From assembly GCF_020736845.1 (NCBI RefSeq), contig NZ_JAFFQR010000042.1:1-37101 (forward strand): a DNA stretch of 37,101 nucleotides. The letters run 5' to 3'. Under the pieces are notes generated by a model. The model searched no databases, was not told the origin of the DNA, and worked only from the letters and a program-made list of their open reading frames with translations. This DNA is from Paenibacillus farraposensis (lineage in GTDB: Bacteria > Bacillota > Bacilli > Paenibacillales > Paenibacillaceae). Shown here piece by piece: positions 7,876 through 15,298 of the stretch. A program made the position numbers and the translations under genes. The stretch's first letter is position 1, and every line of letters begins with the position of its first letter.

Positions 7876-9545
7876 TCAATATTCACCTCAAATATTTCAT
7901 TGTATAAATCAATATCAACAGCACTGATTGGATCAGGTACAAGTGATCCCTTAAATAGTCTAATTCCTAGTTCTTTTTGCTGCTTTTTCGCAATAAGGTC
8001 CGTCGTTATGTTATAGAACACTTGGTCATTCGATAGATTTAAAATAATGGATGTTCCTAACAAATATTTAGATTCATGGAGTTGTTGAATGCTGTCCATC
8101 AAACGATCGATTTCCCATTCAGCAGAACCAGTCACAAGTATTTTGTGTGCAGATCGCACAAATTCATGTACCTGACCGGCCAAATTCCCTTTCTCAAGAA
8201 TTGATCCTAAATCCAAAACAACGGCATTATATTGCTGGCTAAAAATAATTGGTAGATGTTCGCTACACTTCGGATAGAAATCAACCTTGTTGACTTGAAA
8301 AGGATTTTGCCTACTCGGATTCAGCTTCCAAAAAACAGCTTCCGGTCCATGTACCAGTTCACAAATGGCTACTTTTTTATATATTCTTGATAAATACATA
8401 GCACATTGAATTGCCTGGTTTGTTGTCCCTACACGGTTAGAAGTACCTGCTATCCCAATTAGAACAGTACCTTGGGCAGGTGTTGACCCTAGAGCTGTTT
8501 CTATAGATCTTCTCTCATTTTTCCTCTTGCCTGTAGGCTTCTTTACTACTGCTTTTTCTGCTTTTTCTGCCTTTTCACTCACCCCCTCAATAGGTACTTT
8601 TAACTTCTCGGTCCTTGCCACCCGTAGAAATGTTTTTAATTTTCCCTGCTCCTTATTAGTCACTTCCGGTAGGGGATCAGTTTTTATTTCAGCAGTAAAC
8701 TCTTGTGCAACATCCGGAACAACAGTCTCATCTGCGGCAGCTGCTTGTTCTGCTTCAGTTATCGGCGCTACTATCTCAGGAGGATGTGATACTTGTGCGC
8801 ACTCCTCTTCATGGACTTCAGCAAAGGTACTTGTTTGCTGCTCTTCATTTAAATCTAATGAGGTCGTTTCTTGTTGTTGTATCACTGCGAGAACCTGGCT
8901 CAACATTCGGCTACTACCCTTGGCTTCAGGAGTAAGCTCCACGCCACCCTTAATCCCCTCATGGACTTCTGATAGGTTTTCCTCACTTAGAGATCCTAAT
9001 GGTTCAGCAGAAGGCTGCTGTCTCAAACGAGAAAAGACATTTTTAAGCTTCACAACTCCCGAAGTAGTTGCTTCATCAATTTCTTTTGTATTTATTTGTG
9101 GTAATGGGTTGTTATCTGTATAATCATCAGCTATATTCGTGTTTTCTCCGTTATTCGGTTCTTCTTGATTTTGAGGAACCTCTTCATTAATGGAGGAGAG
9201 TAAAAGTTTTTCTAAGTGAGATATGTTTGGGTCTCCATAGGACACGCAAATTACTTTTTCTTCCCCTAAGGAACGAAGAAATTTATTCTCTTCATCTCTA
9301 TCGTGAATGAACATAATCTTTATTAAATCTGGCTCCGTATTCAGCCTTTTAACGTGACTCAAAAATACGTTGTCATCCTCAACCGCGTTATCCATAACTA
9401 TTAATGTATCAGGCTGTACGGACTCCCACTGAGGTATAAAAAAATCGAAATTTTCAATGTTCCCAACAACCCTACATTGACTTAATTCTTCAGTAAGCCA
9501 ATCTACCTCAGAACCATCAATGGTAATGATAAATACGCGTCTCAT
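7872..9545 (-). CDS. CpaE/TadZ-like pilus localisation ATPase
   Basis: 557 residues from the ATG at 9545, which has AAAAGGATG 7 nt upstream; the earlier ATG at 9563 lacks a good site. Residues 1-115 look like the degenerate receiver domain of TadZ/CpaE ('DTLIVMDNAVEDD', 'IKIMFIHDRDEENKFL'). An acidic, Glu/Gln-rich low-complexity linker covers about 120-345, with a Lys/Glu/Ala repeat at about 323-340. Residues 358-557 form a MinD-like ATPase with a deviant Walker A (GIAGTSNRVGTTN, 364-376) and a 'NAVVLDLGSI' strand. TadZ/CpaE proteins position the Tad machine at the membrane. The signature Lys of the MinD P-loop is replaced by Asn or Arg, so hydrolysis may be altered. Confidence 0.75.
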   Translation of the reverse strand: MRRVFIITIDGSEVDWLTEELSQCRVVGNIENFDFFIPQWESVQPDTLIVMDNAVEDDNVFLSHVKRLNTEPDLIKIMFIHDRDEENKFLRSLGEEKVICVSYGDPNISHLEKLLLSSINEEVPQNQEEPNNGENTNIADDYTDNNPLPQINTKEIDEATTSGVVKLKNVFSRLRQQPSAEPLGSLSEENLSEVHEGIKGGVELTPEAKGSSRMLSQVLAVIQQQETTSLDLNEEQQTSTFAEVHEEECAQVSHPPEIVAPITEAEQAAAADETVVPDVAQEFTAEIKTDPLPEVTNKEQGKLKTFLRVARTEKLKVPIEGVSEKAEKAEKAVVKKPTGKRKNERRSIETALGSTPAQGTVLIGIAGTSNRVGTTNQAIQCAMYLSRIYKKVAICELVHGPEAVFWKLNPSRQNPFQVNKVDFYPKCSEHLPIIFSQQYNAVVLDLGSILEKGNLAGQVHEFVRSAHKILVTGSAEWEIDRLMDSIQQLHESKYLLGTSIILNLSNDQVFYNITTDLIAKKQQKELGIRLFKGSLVPDPISAVDIDLYNEIFEVNID

Positions 9546-9594
9546 GACACACATCCTTTTCATGAATTGCCTAAAAGATTAATGAATAATGATT

Positions 9595-9633
9595 TAATCG
9601 ATTAGGCAATTAATCAAAATAACGATTAATTGC
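9595..9633. promoter_or_regulatory. Degenerate operator plus inverted repeat before tadZ
   Basis: A 10-bp core TAATCGATTA (9595-9604) matches the centre of the recurrent operator. It is followed by an inverted repeat with 10-bp arms GCAATTAATC (9606-9615) and GATTAATTGC (9624-9633) and an 8-bp loop, overlapping the end of the upstream gene. It may be a secondary binding site or internal promoter control; no clear -35/-10 pair was found. Confidence 0.4.
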
Positions 9634-10552
9634 TTTCACTTCGCAGATCAAAATATTGCTTTTCGTCATTTTCGATGTCAAAAAAGCTTGTTGCAAGCAT
9701 GAGGTTTGGATTATACAAATCATTATCAGTGACAAACCATGTGTAATCAGCAAAGCCACCTAATTGAACAATTTTATTTGCAAGAGCAGCTTTCGTATCA
9801 TCACTCACCAAGATCACCAAAATGAATTGCTGCTTCGTCTCATTCATCAGTTTCTTGAAAAATTCAACTTGGAACCTTAATGTCTTCGTCCATTTTCCGT
9901 CGTCACGATGACAAATTAGATAAAATTCTAAGTCACCGCCATCAGGGGTACGCAATATATATCTCGCAGTTGGAACTTGAAGATCATCCCCTAAGTAGAC
10001 CAATGGAGTAAACTCGAAATGCATAAGCTGCAGCTCACGTTTCATTTGAATATATAACTCATTAGTAAGAATGTACTTAAATTTATAGTTCAGATCAGTA
10101 GCTTTTGCAGTTCTGGGATCTCTCGCTCCCACGCGCATTCCATATTTGAAATTCAAAATATCTGCCCCACTTGCACCGATTTCATACAAGGAAGGGCAAG
10201 CTGCTTTGGATTTTGTTTTTGAGTAACTTCTCCAGGTAATTGTTCGAAGTAATCCGTACTTTAAAAGTTTTCTTATACGTCTTCTGACTGTTGGACGGTC
10301 AGTGCCTTCAAAAAACAAATCACAAATTTGAGTAAACGTCATCCATCGATGTACGAATAACGTCTTCACAATTAAAAGATCACGTTCCGTTATCCAATTG
10401 TTTCCAATTAATCGCTCAATATAATAATATTGGTGCCTCGTTAGTGGATCGACACTCTTCACATAGGCAAATGGATCATCAAAGGCTGGATATTTTATAA
10501 GTACTTCTCCTGTTTGTTCTGGTTGAAGTAATGGCGATATATTTCCTTCCAT
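9626..10552 (-). CDS. Replication-relaxation family protein (Tad-linked copy)
   Basis: 308 residues from the ATG at 10552, which has GGGGGA 8 nt upstream; a TTG at 10573 overlaps the previous gene and lacks that site. Residues about 45-130 form a winged helix ('WMTFTQICDLFFEG', 'TVRRRIRKLLKYGLLRTI'). The C-terminal half ('ARYILRTPDGGDLEFYLICH') matches the nuclease-like fold of the Replic_Relax family, reported in plasmid replication and DNA relaxation. In this copy the Pro-Asp of the usual motif is not visible while the Glu is. It is a paralogue of the gene at 21711. Its presence inside a pilus operon links that operon to plasmid transfer or maintenance. Confidence 0.65.
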   Translation of the reverse strand: MEGNISPLLQPEQTGEVLIKYPAFDDPFAYVKSVDPLTRHQYYYIERLIGNNWITERDLLIVKTLFVHRWMTFTQICDLFFEGTDRPTVRRRIRKLLKYGLLRTITWRSYSKTKSKAACPSLYEIGASGADILNFKYGMRVGARDPRTAKATDLNYKFKYILTNELYIQMKRELQLMHFEFTPLVYLGDDLQVPTARYILRTPDGGDLEFYLICHRDDGKWTKTLRFQVEFFKKLMNETKQQFILVILVSDDTKAALANKIVQLGGFADYTWFVTDNDLYNPNLMLATSFFDIENDEKQYFDLRSESN

Positions 10553-10569
10553 TCGTGAATCCCCCTGTG

Positions 10570-11424
10570 TCAATACACCTCATGCGGGAAGTTGGTGATT
10601 CGACTCTTAATTCTTCGTTCCTCTTTCTTAATACTTTGTATATAAACACCAACACTTTTACCAACGATATTGCCTTCTGGTCTTCTTTTCGGGAACCAAG
10701 CCAAGGTTTCAATGCCGGCGCGCAAGCGAATGAAAATCCCCACAAAAGGAACTTCAGCGGTAACTACGCCTGTATAGATATTTCCGACACCATAATGTAA
10801 ATGAACATTTTCCCACGGATCTTCGAGCAATTCTTTGCGTGACAATTCAACAATTTGTTTTTTTCGATTAAAGTCAATAATTTTAGCTACAACTTTTGCA
10901 CCTAGAGGCAGTTTCTTAAGCATGGTGTCAGTCCACCCATACTCATAGTCTTGTATTTTCATACGGCATGTTACACCGCTAACATCGATATAAAGTGCCT
11001 TATCCTGAAAACCCGATACTCTACCTTCAACTACTCGATCAAGCATTTTTTCATCAGGAAGATTCCAAAAATCGTTCCTTTGCTCTTCTAATGCTTGAGT
11101 TCTGGATAGTAAAACTACGTTATTCTCACGATCAAAAACGTTGAAGTGTGCTGAATCTAATCCCTGTTTTTTAACGTCTAAAACCATGAAATCAATGGTA
11201 TGGTCTATAAATCCAACCAGTGAACGGTATTTATGAGTATCAAACTGTGACTCATGTATTATTCCTTTTAGTCCGTTTTCAAGCTCTACAACCGCGCAAC
11301 TCATTTTTTGGTCAAATGGTGCATGTTCTTCAATCGCGGTTATTCTACCGTTAAGAACTTCTCCCCATTGAAGTGCCTTTTCATATTTTAAAAATGGTTT
11401 AACATTTAGTAGCTCATTACTCAC
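10570..11424 (-). CDS. Protein with three S1-like (OB-fold) repeats
   Basis: 284 residues from GTG at 11424, preceded by GGGAGGG and overlapping the previous stop by 4 nt. Three OB-fold S1-like units are seen at about 20-100 ('GEVLNGRITAIEE'...'GLKGIIHESQF'), 128-205 ('VVEGRVSGFQDKALYIDVSG'...'LGAKVVAKIIDFNRKK') and 215-280 ('GNIYTGVVTAEVPFVGIFIR'). S1 domains bind RNA or single-stranded DNA; proteins of this kind occur on Firmicute mobile elements with unknown roles. It overlaps the Replic_Relax frame's upstream TTG, consistent with one transcript. A single-strand binding role in transfer or translational control is inference. Confidence 0.6.
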   Translation of the reverse strand: MSNELLNVKPFLKYEKALQWGEVLNGRITAIEEHAPFDQKMSCAVVELENGLKGIIHESQFDTHKYRSLVGFIDHTIDFMVLDVKKQGLDSAHFNVFDRENNVVLLSRTQALEEQRNDFWNLPDEKMLDRVVEGRVSGFQDKALYIDVSGVTCRMKIQDYEYGWTDTMLKKLPLGAKVVAKIIDFNRKKQIVELSRKELLEDPWENVHLHYGVGNIYTGVVTAEVPFVGIFIRLRAGIETLAWFPKRRPEGNIVGKSVGVYIQSIKKEERRIKSRITNFPHEVY

Positions 11425-11876
11425 TTCGAACCCTCCCATTTTTTCAAGTACAATATAAAATTTCCTACATTTTTTTCTTCAACACCTTTAATAACCATTG
11501 GATCGCCGTCACATGTTACATGGATGCGGTGGTAATTTTTTAGCAAACTCAAACTAGTTAAATCACCATTTGTTTGAAATGGAGCTATGTAAAAGCCATC
11601 CTTTAACATCAAATCTTTGCTGCTCAGATCGATGGTCAAAGTACTAAGTGTTGAAAACCCCAAGTCTTTCATTGCTTCTCGAATTGTCACATTTCTCGAT
11701 GACCAGTCTCGTAGAAGTGAGGGGCTACGCTGCTGCATATGGTTAACAATTTTGAATAAAGGTACGGATGGATAAGACATTAAACAGTTATTATAAAACC
11801 ATTCCAGATTATCAATTCCAACCTTTGGATGAGTCATGATGAAATCCAAATCCATAATCAGTTGGTCCTTTACCAC
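11421..11876 (-). CDS. Hypothetical protein, first gene of the Tad operon
   Basis: 151 residues from GTG at 11876, which has a perfect AAAGGAGG 6 nt upstream; an in-frame TTG at 11894 lies before that site and is unlikely. I do not recognise the family. It is soluble with no signal peptide; 'REAMKDLGFSTLSTLTIDLS' and 'YHRIHVTCDGDPMVIKGVEE' suggest a small alpha/beta fold. It is the first gene after the promoter at 11921-11948 and is translationally coupled to the S1-like gene. Confidence 0.7.
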   Translation of the reverse strand: MVKDQLIMDLDFIMTHPKVGIDNLEWFYNNCLMSYPSVPLFKIVNHMQQRSPSLLRDWSSRNVTIREAMKDLGFSTLSTLTIDLSSKDLMLKDGFYIAPFQTNGDLTSLSLLKNYHRIHVTCDGDPMVIKGVEEKNVGNFILYLKKWEGSK

Positions 11877-11920
11877 AACTGACCTCCTTTCCAATTCGAT
11901 ACTAGCTAATTCTTTGTTTT

Positions 11921-11948
11921 TTTATAGCACGCGAAATTCCTATTTCAA
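11921..11948 (-). promoter_or_regulatory. Promoter of the Tad operon
   Basis: On the minus strand TTGAAA (11948-11943), a 16-bp spacer and TATAAA (11926-11921) preceded by an extended TG element. The -35 box is embedded in the gene-proximal copy of the palindromic operator, so repressor binding would block RNA polymerase. Confidence 0.7.
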
Positions 11949-12064
11949 TCGATTAGATAATGAGAATGTAAAAAAAATAATCATTATTTATATCTAATCG
12001 ATTAGATAATAATAAAGCAAAAAGAAAAAGCTATAAAATAGCTTTAATTTTCTAATCGATTAGA
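11942..12064. promoter_or_regulatory. Triple operator array upstream of the Tad operon
   Basis: Three copies of the TCTAATCGATTAGA motif. One is imperfect and centred 11950/11951 (overlapping the -35), one is a perfect 18-bp palindrome at 11991-12008, and one is a perfect 14-bp core at 12051-12064. Centre-to-centre spacing is 49 and 58 bp. A small hairpin (AAAGCTAT/ATAGCTTT) lies between the second and third. Confidence 0.8.
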
Positions 12065-12130
12065 TAATATGAGTGTGAACAAATAGTATCTTACTACATG
12101 TTCACTAAGAAATGAAGAGTAAAATTCAAA

Positions 12131-12164
12131 AAAATTCTAGGCCATAATAACAACCGAGAATTTT
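12131..12164 (-). terminator. Weak terminator-like hairpin after the HicB-like gene
   Basis: AT-rich arms AAAATTCT (12131-12138) and AGAATTTT (12157-12164) with an 18-nt loop. On the minus strand they run into a T7 tract. It could end the HicB-like transcript and insulate the operator array. The rest of the 300-bp gap holds only the operators and promoter described. Confidence 0.35.
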
Positions 12165-12210
12165 AATTAGATTTTCTGTAAATAAAGAAGCCCTTTAGAG
12201 ACTCTGTATT

Positions 12211-12480
12211 CTAAAAATCAACATGTAACGTCATCACACTTACGTTTCTAAATATCTTTGAGTGATTGTCATGCTTCAGTTTGATTAAGTCTTTGGCATT
12301 CTCAATCAAATCACTAGAGCTTTCTCCCCTAACACCCAATCGATATGCTGGTATGTAACCTATCAAGTTTCCATTCTCCTGGTCGCTTTCCTCAATCAAC
12401 ATTAGAAAATCATTTTGAGGATCCACTTCATTAGTGGTAATAATATTAGATACGCTGCTGTTTTGTACTGTCATAATCAA
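12211..12480 (-). CDS. HicB-like small protein (orphan)
   Basis: 89 residues; TTG at 12480 has GAGAGGA 6 nt upstream, and the ATG two codons later is an alternative. The stretch 'LIEESDQENGNLIGYIPAYR' followed by 'GESSSDLIENAKDLIKL' follows the partial RNase H-like fold of HicB antitoxins (strand, Gly-rich turn, 'T-xx-E-A-xx-NA-K' helix). No HicA-like toxin and no DNA-binding domain is seen next to it, so it is an orphan or a repurposed member. It has its own good promoter. Confidence 0.5.
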   Translation of the reverse strand: MIMTVQNSSVSNIITTNEVDPQNDFLMLIEESDQENGNLIGYIPAYRLGVRGESSSDLIENAKDLIKLKHDNHSKIFRNVSVMTLHVDF

Positions 12481-12559
12481 ATCATTCCTCTCATGCGCCT
12501 TTTACATTATTAGATCATAAGCCTTAGAAGAGTAGTTCTTCTAGATCAATTTTAGTGAA

Positions 12560-12588
12560 AGTGTACTATAAATACGACGAGTGGTCAA
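12560..12588 (-). promoter_or_regulatory. Promoter of the HicB-like gene
   Basis: Minus strand TTGACC (12588-12583), 17-bp spacer, TACACT (12565-12560). The leader that follows contains a 7-bp hairpin TAGAAGA/TCTTCTA (about 12525-12543) before the ribosome binding site. Confidence 0.65.
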
Positions 12589-12634
12589 TACTTTTCCCAC
12601 TGGTACCATCTTTTTCTTATAATTTAAATATTTG

Positions 12635-12693
12635 TTCGACATAATTTTATTTTATTCGCTATTATTCGACAATTTATTATGTGTTTTTCGACA
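12635..12693 (+). repeat. Three TTCGACA direct repeats upstream of the XRE-LytTR promoter
   Basis: TTCGACA occurs at 12635-12641, 12665-12671 and 12687-12693 in an otherwise AT-rich gap, about 90-145 bp upstream of the TATAAT at 12782. LytTR proteins usually bind short direct repeats, so these are candidate autoregulatory sites. Spacing (30 and 22 bp) is not perfectly regular. Confidence 0.35.
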
Positions 12694-12781
12694 AAATATA
12701 TATAAGGATTGTAGATTGAAAAAAATAATGACTTTGTTAAAAAAATATGGTTTTTTTGGATAGGTCTATATTACTATAGTG

Positions 12782-12787
12782 TATAAT
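12782..12787 (+). promoter_or_regulatory. Consensus -10 box, ancestral promoter of the XRE-LytTR gene
   Basis: A perfect TATAAT lies 9 bp before the ISL3 target duplication and points toward the regulator gene. The -35 region is poor (GGATAG-like at 17-18 bp), suggesting an activated promoter. The insertion now separates it from the gene by about 1.4 kb. Confidence 0.4.
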
Positions 12788-12803
12788 AAAGTAGGATAAT
12801 TAT

Positions 12804-14162
12804 GGGTCTACACAAAACATGGTGATTGAAGAAACATAGAAATTATGCTGGAGATATAGAAAAACATTCGAACATTCCGTAAGATGGTTGTGCCACCAAT
12901 CACCTTCGAGGAATGACAGGTGCACATTTAGCATATCGATCTTTTGCTTGACTTGCCAGAGGTGAAAACGGGAAAAGTCTTGAAGTGGGTAAGCAAAGCT
13001 TCATGTGAAGGTCTCTCCAATTGCTCATAAGCAAGCTTGTCCCCTTTGCCAATCCCTTGATTATGTGATTCGAACAGAGAGCAATCCAGCGCGTACCATT
13101 CGCCATAGTGAGGCTTTTGGTAAAACCGTTTATGTGCGGGTCCCTGCGATCCGACTCTTTTGCATGCAGTGTCAATGTGGGTTCGTCTGAGTCGGGAAAA
13201 CGATCAGCCATGCCTTTGAAAAGTACGTGATTCGTACGACAACTGTAGCTACGGTTAAGAACAGTGCCGATCTACATGCCATGGCCTCCAGTACGCTCCA
13301 TACGAAGTACCACTGGTTAGCATCGGCAAGCGAACACCTTCAGGAACGCGTGTGGCAAGACGCTACTTGTACCTCCAAGCTCGTGCTGGGTATAGACGAT
13401 TTTGCATCCGAAAAGGTCATACCTACAACACGGGCATTCATAACTTAAGGGGCGAAGCGTTACTGGATATTTTTCATGGCCGAAAATTTTGAGGAGCTTC
13501 GTGCCTATGCAAAAGCAGCATTCATCCTTTTTGGAGCTTCGTCTCGTACGGTGATGATGGATCTGGGTCCGTATTATCATACCTGGATTCAGGAATGCTT
13601 CCCGGAGGCGATTCGTATTGCGGATCGCTTTCATGCTCATCGCTATGTGATCGAAGCACTTCATGCCTCCGAAAAACGATCCAAACGACGCTTTCTCCTC
13701 GAGCGAAAGCGGATTTGAAAGCCAAGCATCGGTTGCTAAACCCCAAAGAGGAGTTCTTGTCCGATGAAAGACATAAGGAACCGAAAGAGATTTTAGATTA
13801 CTCGTCCTTGCTTCGCAAGCTCATGCCCGGAAAGAATCGTTCAATGAATGGTAAGACTGTTCGCCGGAAAGTCGACACTGCGAATCGTTGGCTTGAGACC
13901 TGGTTTGTTCAAAGGGAGCCATTGGAGCATCCGATCATTGGCGCCTACGTAAAGACCATTCGAAACTGGCAGACAGAGGTCATCTACTACCACCGTTGCC
14001 GATGGATGAAATGCAGCGGTTAAGTGCGGAAACAACCGAATGAAGGCTTTTCAACGGTGGCATTCTTTCACTCGAAACAGAAACCGTTACAAGGACTTCT
14101 TGTTGAATGTAACCAATCTCGCTATGGTTAATGTAAGTCAAGCCTAACTTTAGTGTAGAGCC
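12804..14162 (+). mobile_element. ISL3-family insertion sequence with intact ends
   Basis: The 1359-bp element is bounded by imperfect inverted repeats GGGTCTACACAAAA (left) and GGCTCTACACTAAA (right end, complement). It is flanked by an exact 8-bp direct repeat ATAATTAT (12796-12803 and 14163-14170), the target duplication size known for ISL3. Removing it restores a continuous leader between the TATAAT at 12782 and the XRE-LytTR gene. The transposase inside is broken, so the copy is probably immobile on its own. Confidence 0.85.
12933..14147 (+). pseudogene. ISL3 transposase, multiply frameshifted
   Basis: Fragments in shifting frames reconstruct an ISL3 transposase. They are an N-terminal DLLLDLPEVKTGKVLK, a zinc-ribbon CPLCQ...CMQCQCGF (about 13035-13187), a helix-turn-helix region, LVLGIDDFA then RKGHTYNTGIHNLRG (a catalytic core Asp), MDLGPYYHTWIQECFPEAIR with DRFHAHRYVIEALH, and a C-terminal YKDFLLNVTNLAMVNVSQ. 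Defects include a frameshift near 12985, an in-frame TGA at 13188, shifts near 13400, 13478, 13715 and 13830, and a stop near 14022. Coordinates are those of the recognisable remnant. Confidence 0.8.
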
Positions 14163-14203
14163 ATAATTATTTATCAAATATTAATTAAAATTTGGGGGGT
14201 AAC

Positions 14204-14830
14204 ATGAATACTTTAGGCGCTTATCTGGAGAAACTTAGACTCTCCTGCGGATACTCCTTGCATGCAGCTGCTCGTAAATGCGGACTAAGCCACGGTTACA
14301 TCCGTGACGTTGAGAAAGGTATCAACCGAAACAATAGCAGATCTCTTATACCTAAACCCAACACACTTAAAAAATTTGCTTTAGCTTACAACGCAGACTT
14401 CAATGTATTAATGCACCTTGCTGGTTATTATCATGAGGAAGTAAAAGACGAATTTGAATTTCTAGAAATCAGACTTGATCAAATTCTCTACATAAGAGTG
14501 AATTGTAATAATGAAATTGAATACCATTTAGAATCAGAACAACACGAGGAAAAAAGAAACTTGTACGATTATCTTCTTTTGGAGACAAAATTAGAAAAGC
14601 ATGATTTTCTTAGGATCGAAAGTGGCTTATTGATTAATCTAAGACAAATTAAGGAGTTGAGTTTTCCTGAGAGGAAGATTCATTTCGAAAGTACTTATTT
14701 ACCTTTAACCTGGTTACAGTTCACAAAACATAATAAAACCATTAGACGGGCAATAGACAGGAATACTTTGGAGGAAGAATTACCTTCGACGACTTTAACT
14801 TTAATCAGAAAAACGTCAAGGTCTCATTGA
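14204..14830 (+). CDS. XRE helix-turn-helix / LytTR fusion regulator
   Basis: 208 residues from ATG at 14204, preceded by GGGGGG at short spacing; an in-frame TTG at 14192 overlaps that site. Residues 3-72 are an XRE-type HTH ('LGAYLEKLRLSCGYSLHAAA', 'GLSHGYIRDVEKG'). Residues about 87-183 match the LytTR domain ('LEIRLDQILYIRV', 'YDYLLLETKL', 'HDFLRIESGLLINLRQIKEL', then 'LPLTWLQFTKHNKTIRRAI'). Two different DNA-binding folds in one chain are unusual. It is the best in-window candidate for the factor reading the TCTAATCGATTAGA palindromes (XRE dimers bind such sites), with LytTR perhaps acting in autoregulation or signal response. An ISL3 copy lies between its ancestral promoter and its start. 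Confidence 0.75.
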   Translation: MNTLGAYLEKLRLSCGYSLHAAARKCGLSHGYIRDVEKGINRNNSRSLIPKPNTLKKFALAYNADFNVLMHLAGYYHEEVKDEFEFLEIRLDQILYIRVNCNNEIEYHLESEQHEEKRNLYDYLLLETKLEKHDFLRIESGLLINLRQIKELSFPERKIHFESTYLPLTWLQFTKHNKTIRRAIDRNTLEEELPSTTLTLIRKTSRSH

Positions 14831-14842
14831 GCATTTTTCATT

Positions 14843-14858
14843 GTCTAATCGATTGATT
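14843..14858. promoter_or_regulatory. Operator upstream of the winged-helix gene
   Basis: GTCTAATCGATTGATT centred 14850/14851. The left half is perfect; the right half diverges as GATTGATT, supplying a TTGATT that could be a -35 box as at the Tad promoter, followed by a weak -10 (ACTAAA) 15 bp later. Confidence 0.55.
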
Positions 14859-14891
14859 TATGTAATAATTAGAACTAAAGAATTAAGGAAA

Positions 14892-15269
14892 GTGAGTGAT
14901 TTTCCTGTGACAACTTCCAATGAAGAACAAAAACAGTTGAGAATAAATAAAGCGACCTTTGATCTCGATTTCAATCAACCTACAGAGGTTTATATTGAGC
15001 ATATAGTATCTATGTTAAATATGGGACCTAAACTAATCATGAGAGCCCTTTCTAATGGTAAATCCTATAACAAAGAAGACCTCTCTCTTCAAAGCCAAAT
15101 ACGTAGAGGAGAACTTAACTTTTCGGTTACACCATTAGAGGCATTAGGATTTATCCATTTAGAGCAAAGTGGTAAATCAGTGCTGCACTCTTTAACTCCA
15201 CTCGGATTTAAGGTTTACGAAAAGTATCGTCACATATTTGATAACGCTGTACCTAATCTTGGAGAATGA
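14892..15269 (+). CDS. Small winged-helix protein of unknown function
   Basis: About 125 residues from GTG at 14892; the start is uncertain (GTG at 14907 is possible, and a TTG at 14841 lies inside the operator and before the likely transcript start). No full-length match is recognised. The C-terminal half 'MGPKLIMRALSNGKSY', 'RRGELNFSVTPLEALGFIHL' and 'HSLTPLGFKVYEKY' reads as a helix-turn-helix with a wing, similar in style to small plasmid regulators. It follows the XRE-LytTR gene and has its own copy of the palindromic operator, so it may be a second regulator in the same circuit. Its TGA forms part of the terminator stem shared with the convergent coupling-protein gene. Confidence 0.6.
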   Translation: MSDFPVTTSNEEQKQLRINKATFDLDFNQPTEVYIEHIVSMLNMGPKLIMRALSNGKSYNKEDLSLQSQIRRGELNFSVTPLEALGFIHLEQSGKSVLHSLTPLGFKVYEKYRHIFDNAVPNLGE

Positions 15270-15298
15270 AGCGGTTATCCCGCCTCATTCTCTTTTTT
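15262..15298 (+). terminator. Terminator between convergent genes
   Basis: Stem GAGAATGA/TCATTCTC extended by GCGG/CCGC, loop TTATC, then a T-rich run (TTTTTTCTT). It contains the stop codons of both convergent genes. The T run serves rightward transcription; the leftward side has no T tract. Confidence 0.75.

Noticed and set aside
8527..9123. 198-codon plus-strand frame opposite tadZ
   Set aside because: Its Ser/Cys/Ala-rich composition is what the complement of the Glu/Gln-rich tadZ linker gives; no ribosome binding site or recognisable domain.
12900..13664. Minus-strand frames across the ISL3 element
   Set aside because: Antisense of the decayed ISL3 transposase, whose zinc ribbon and core motifs read on the plus strand.
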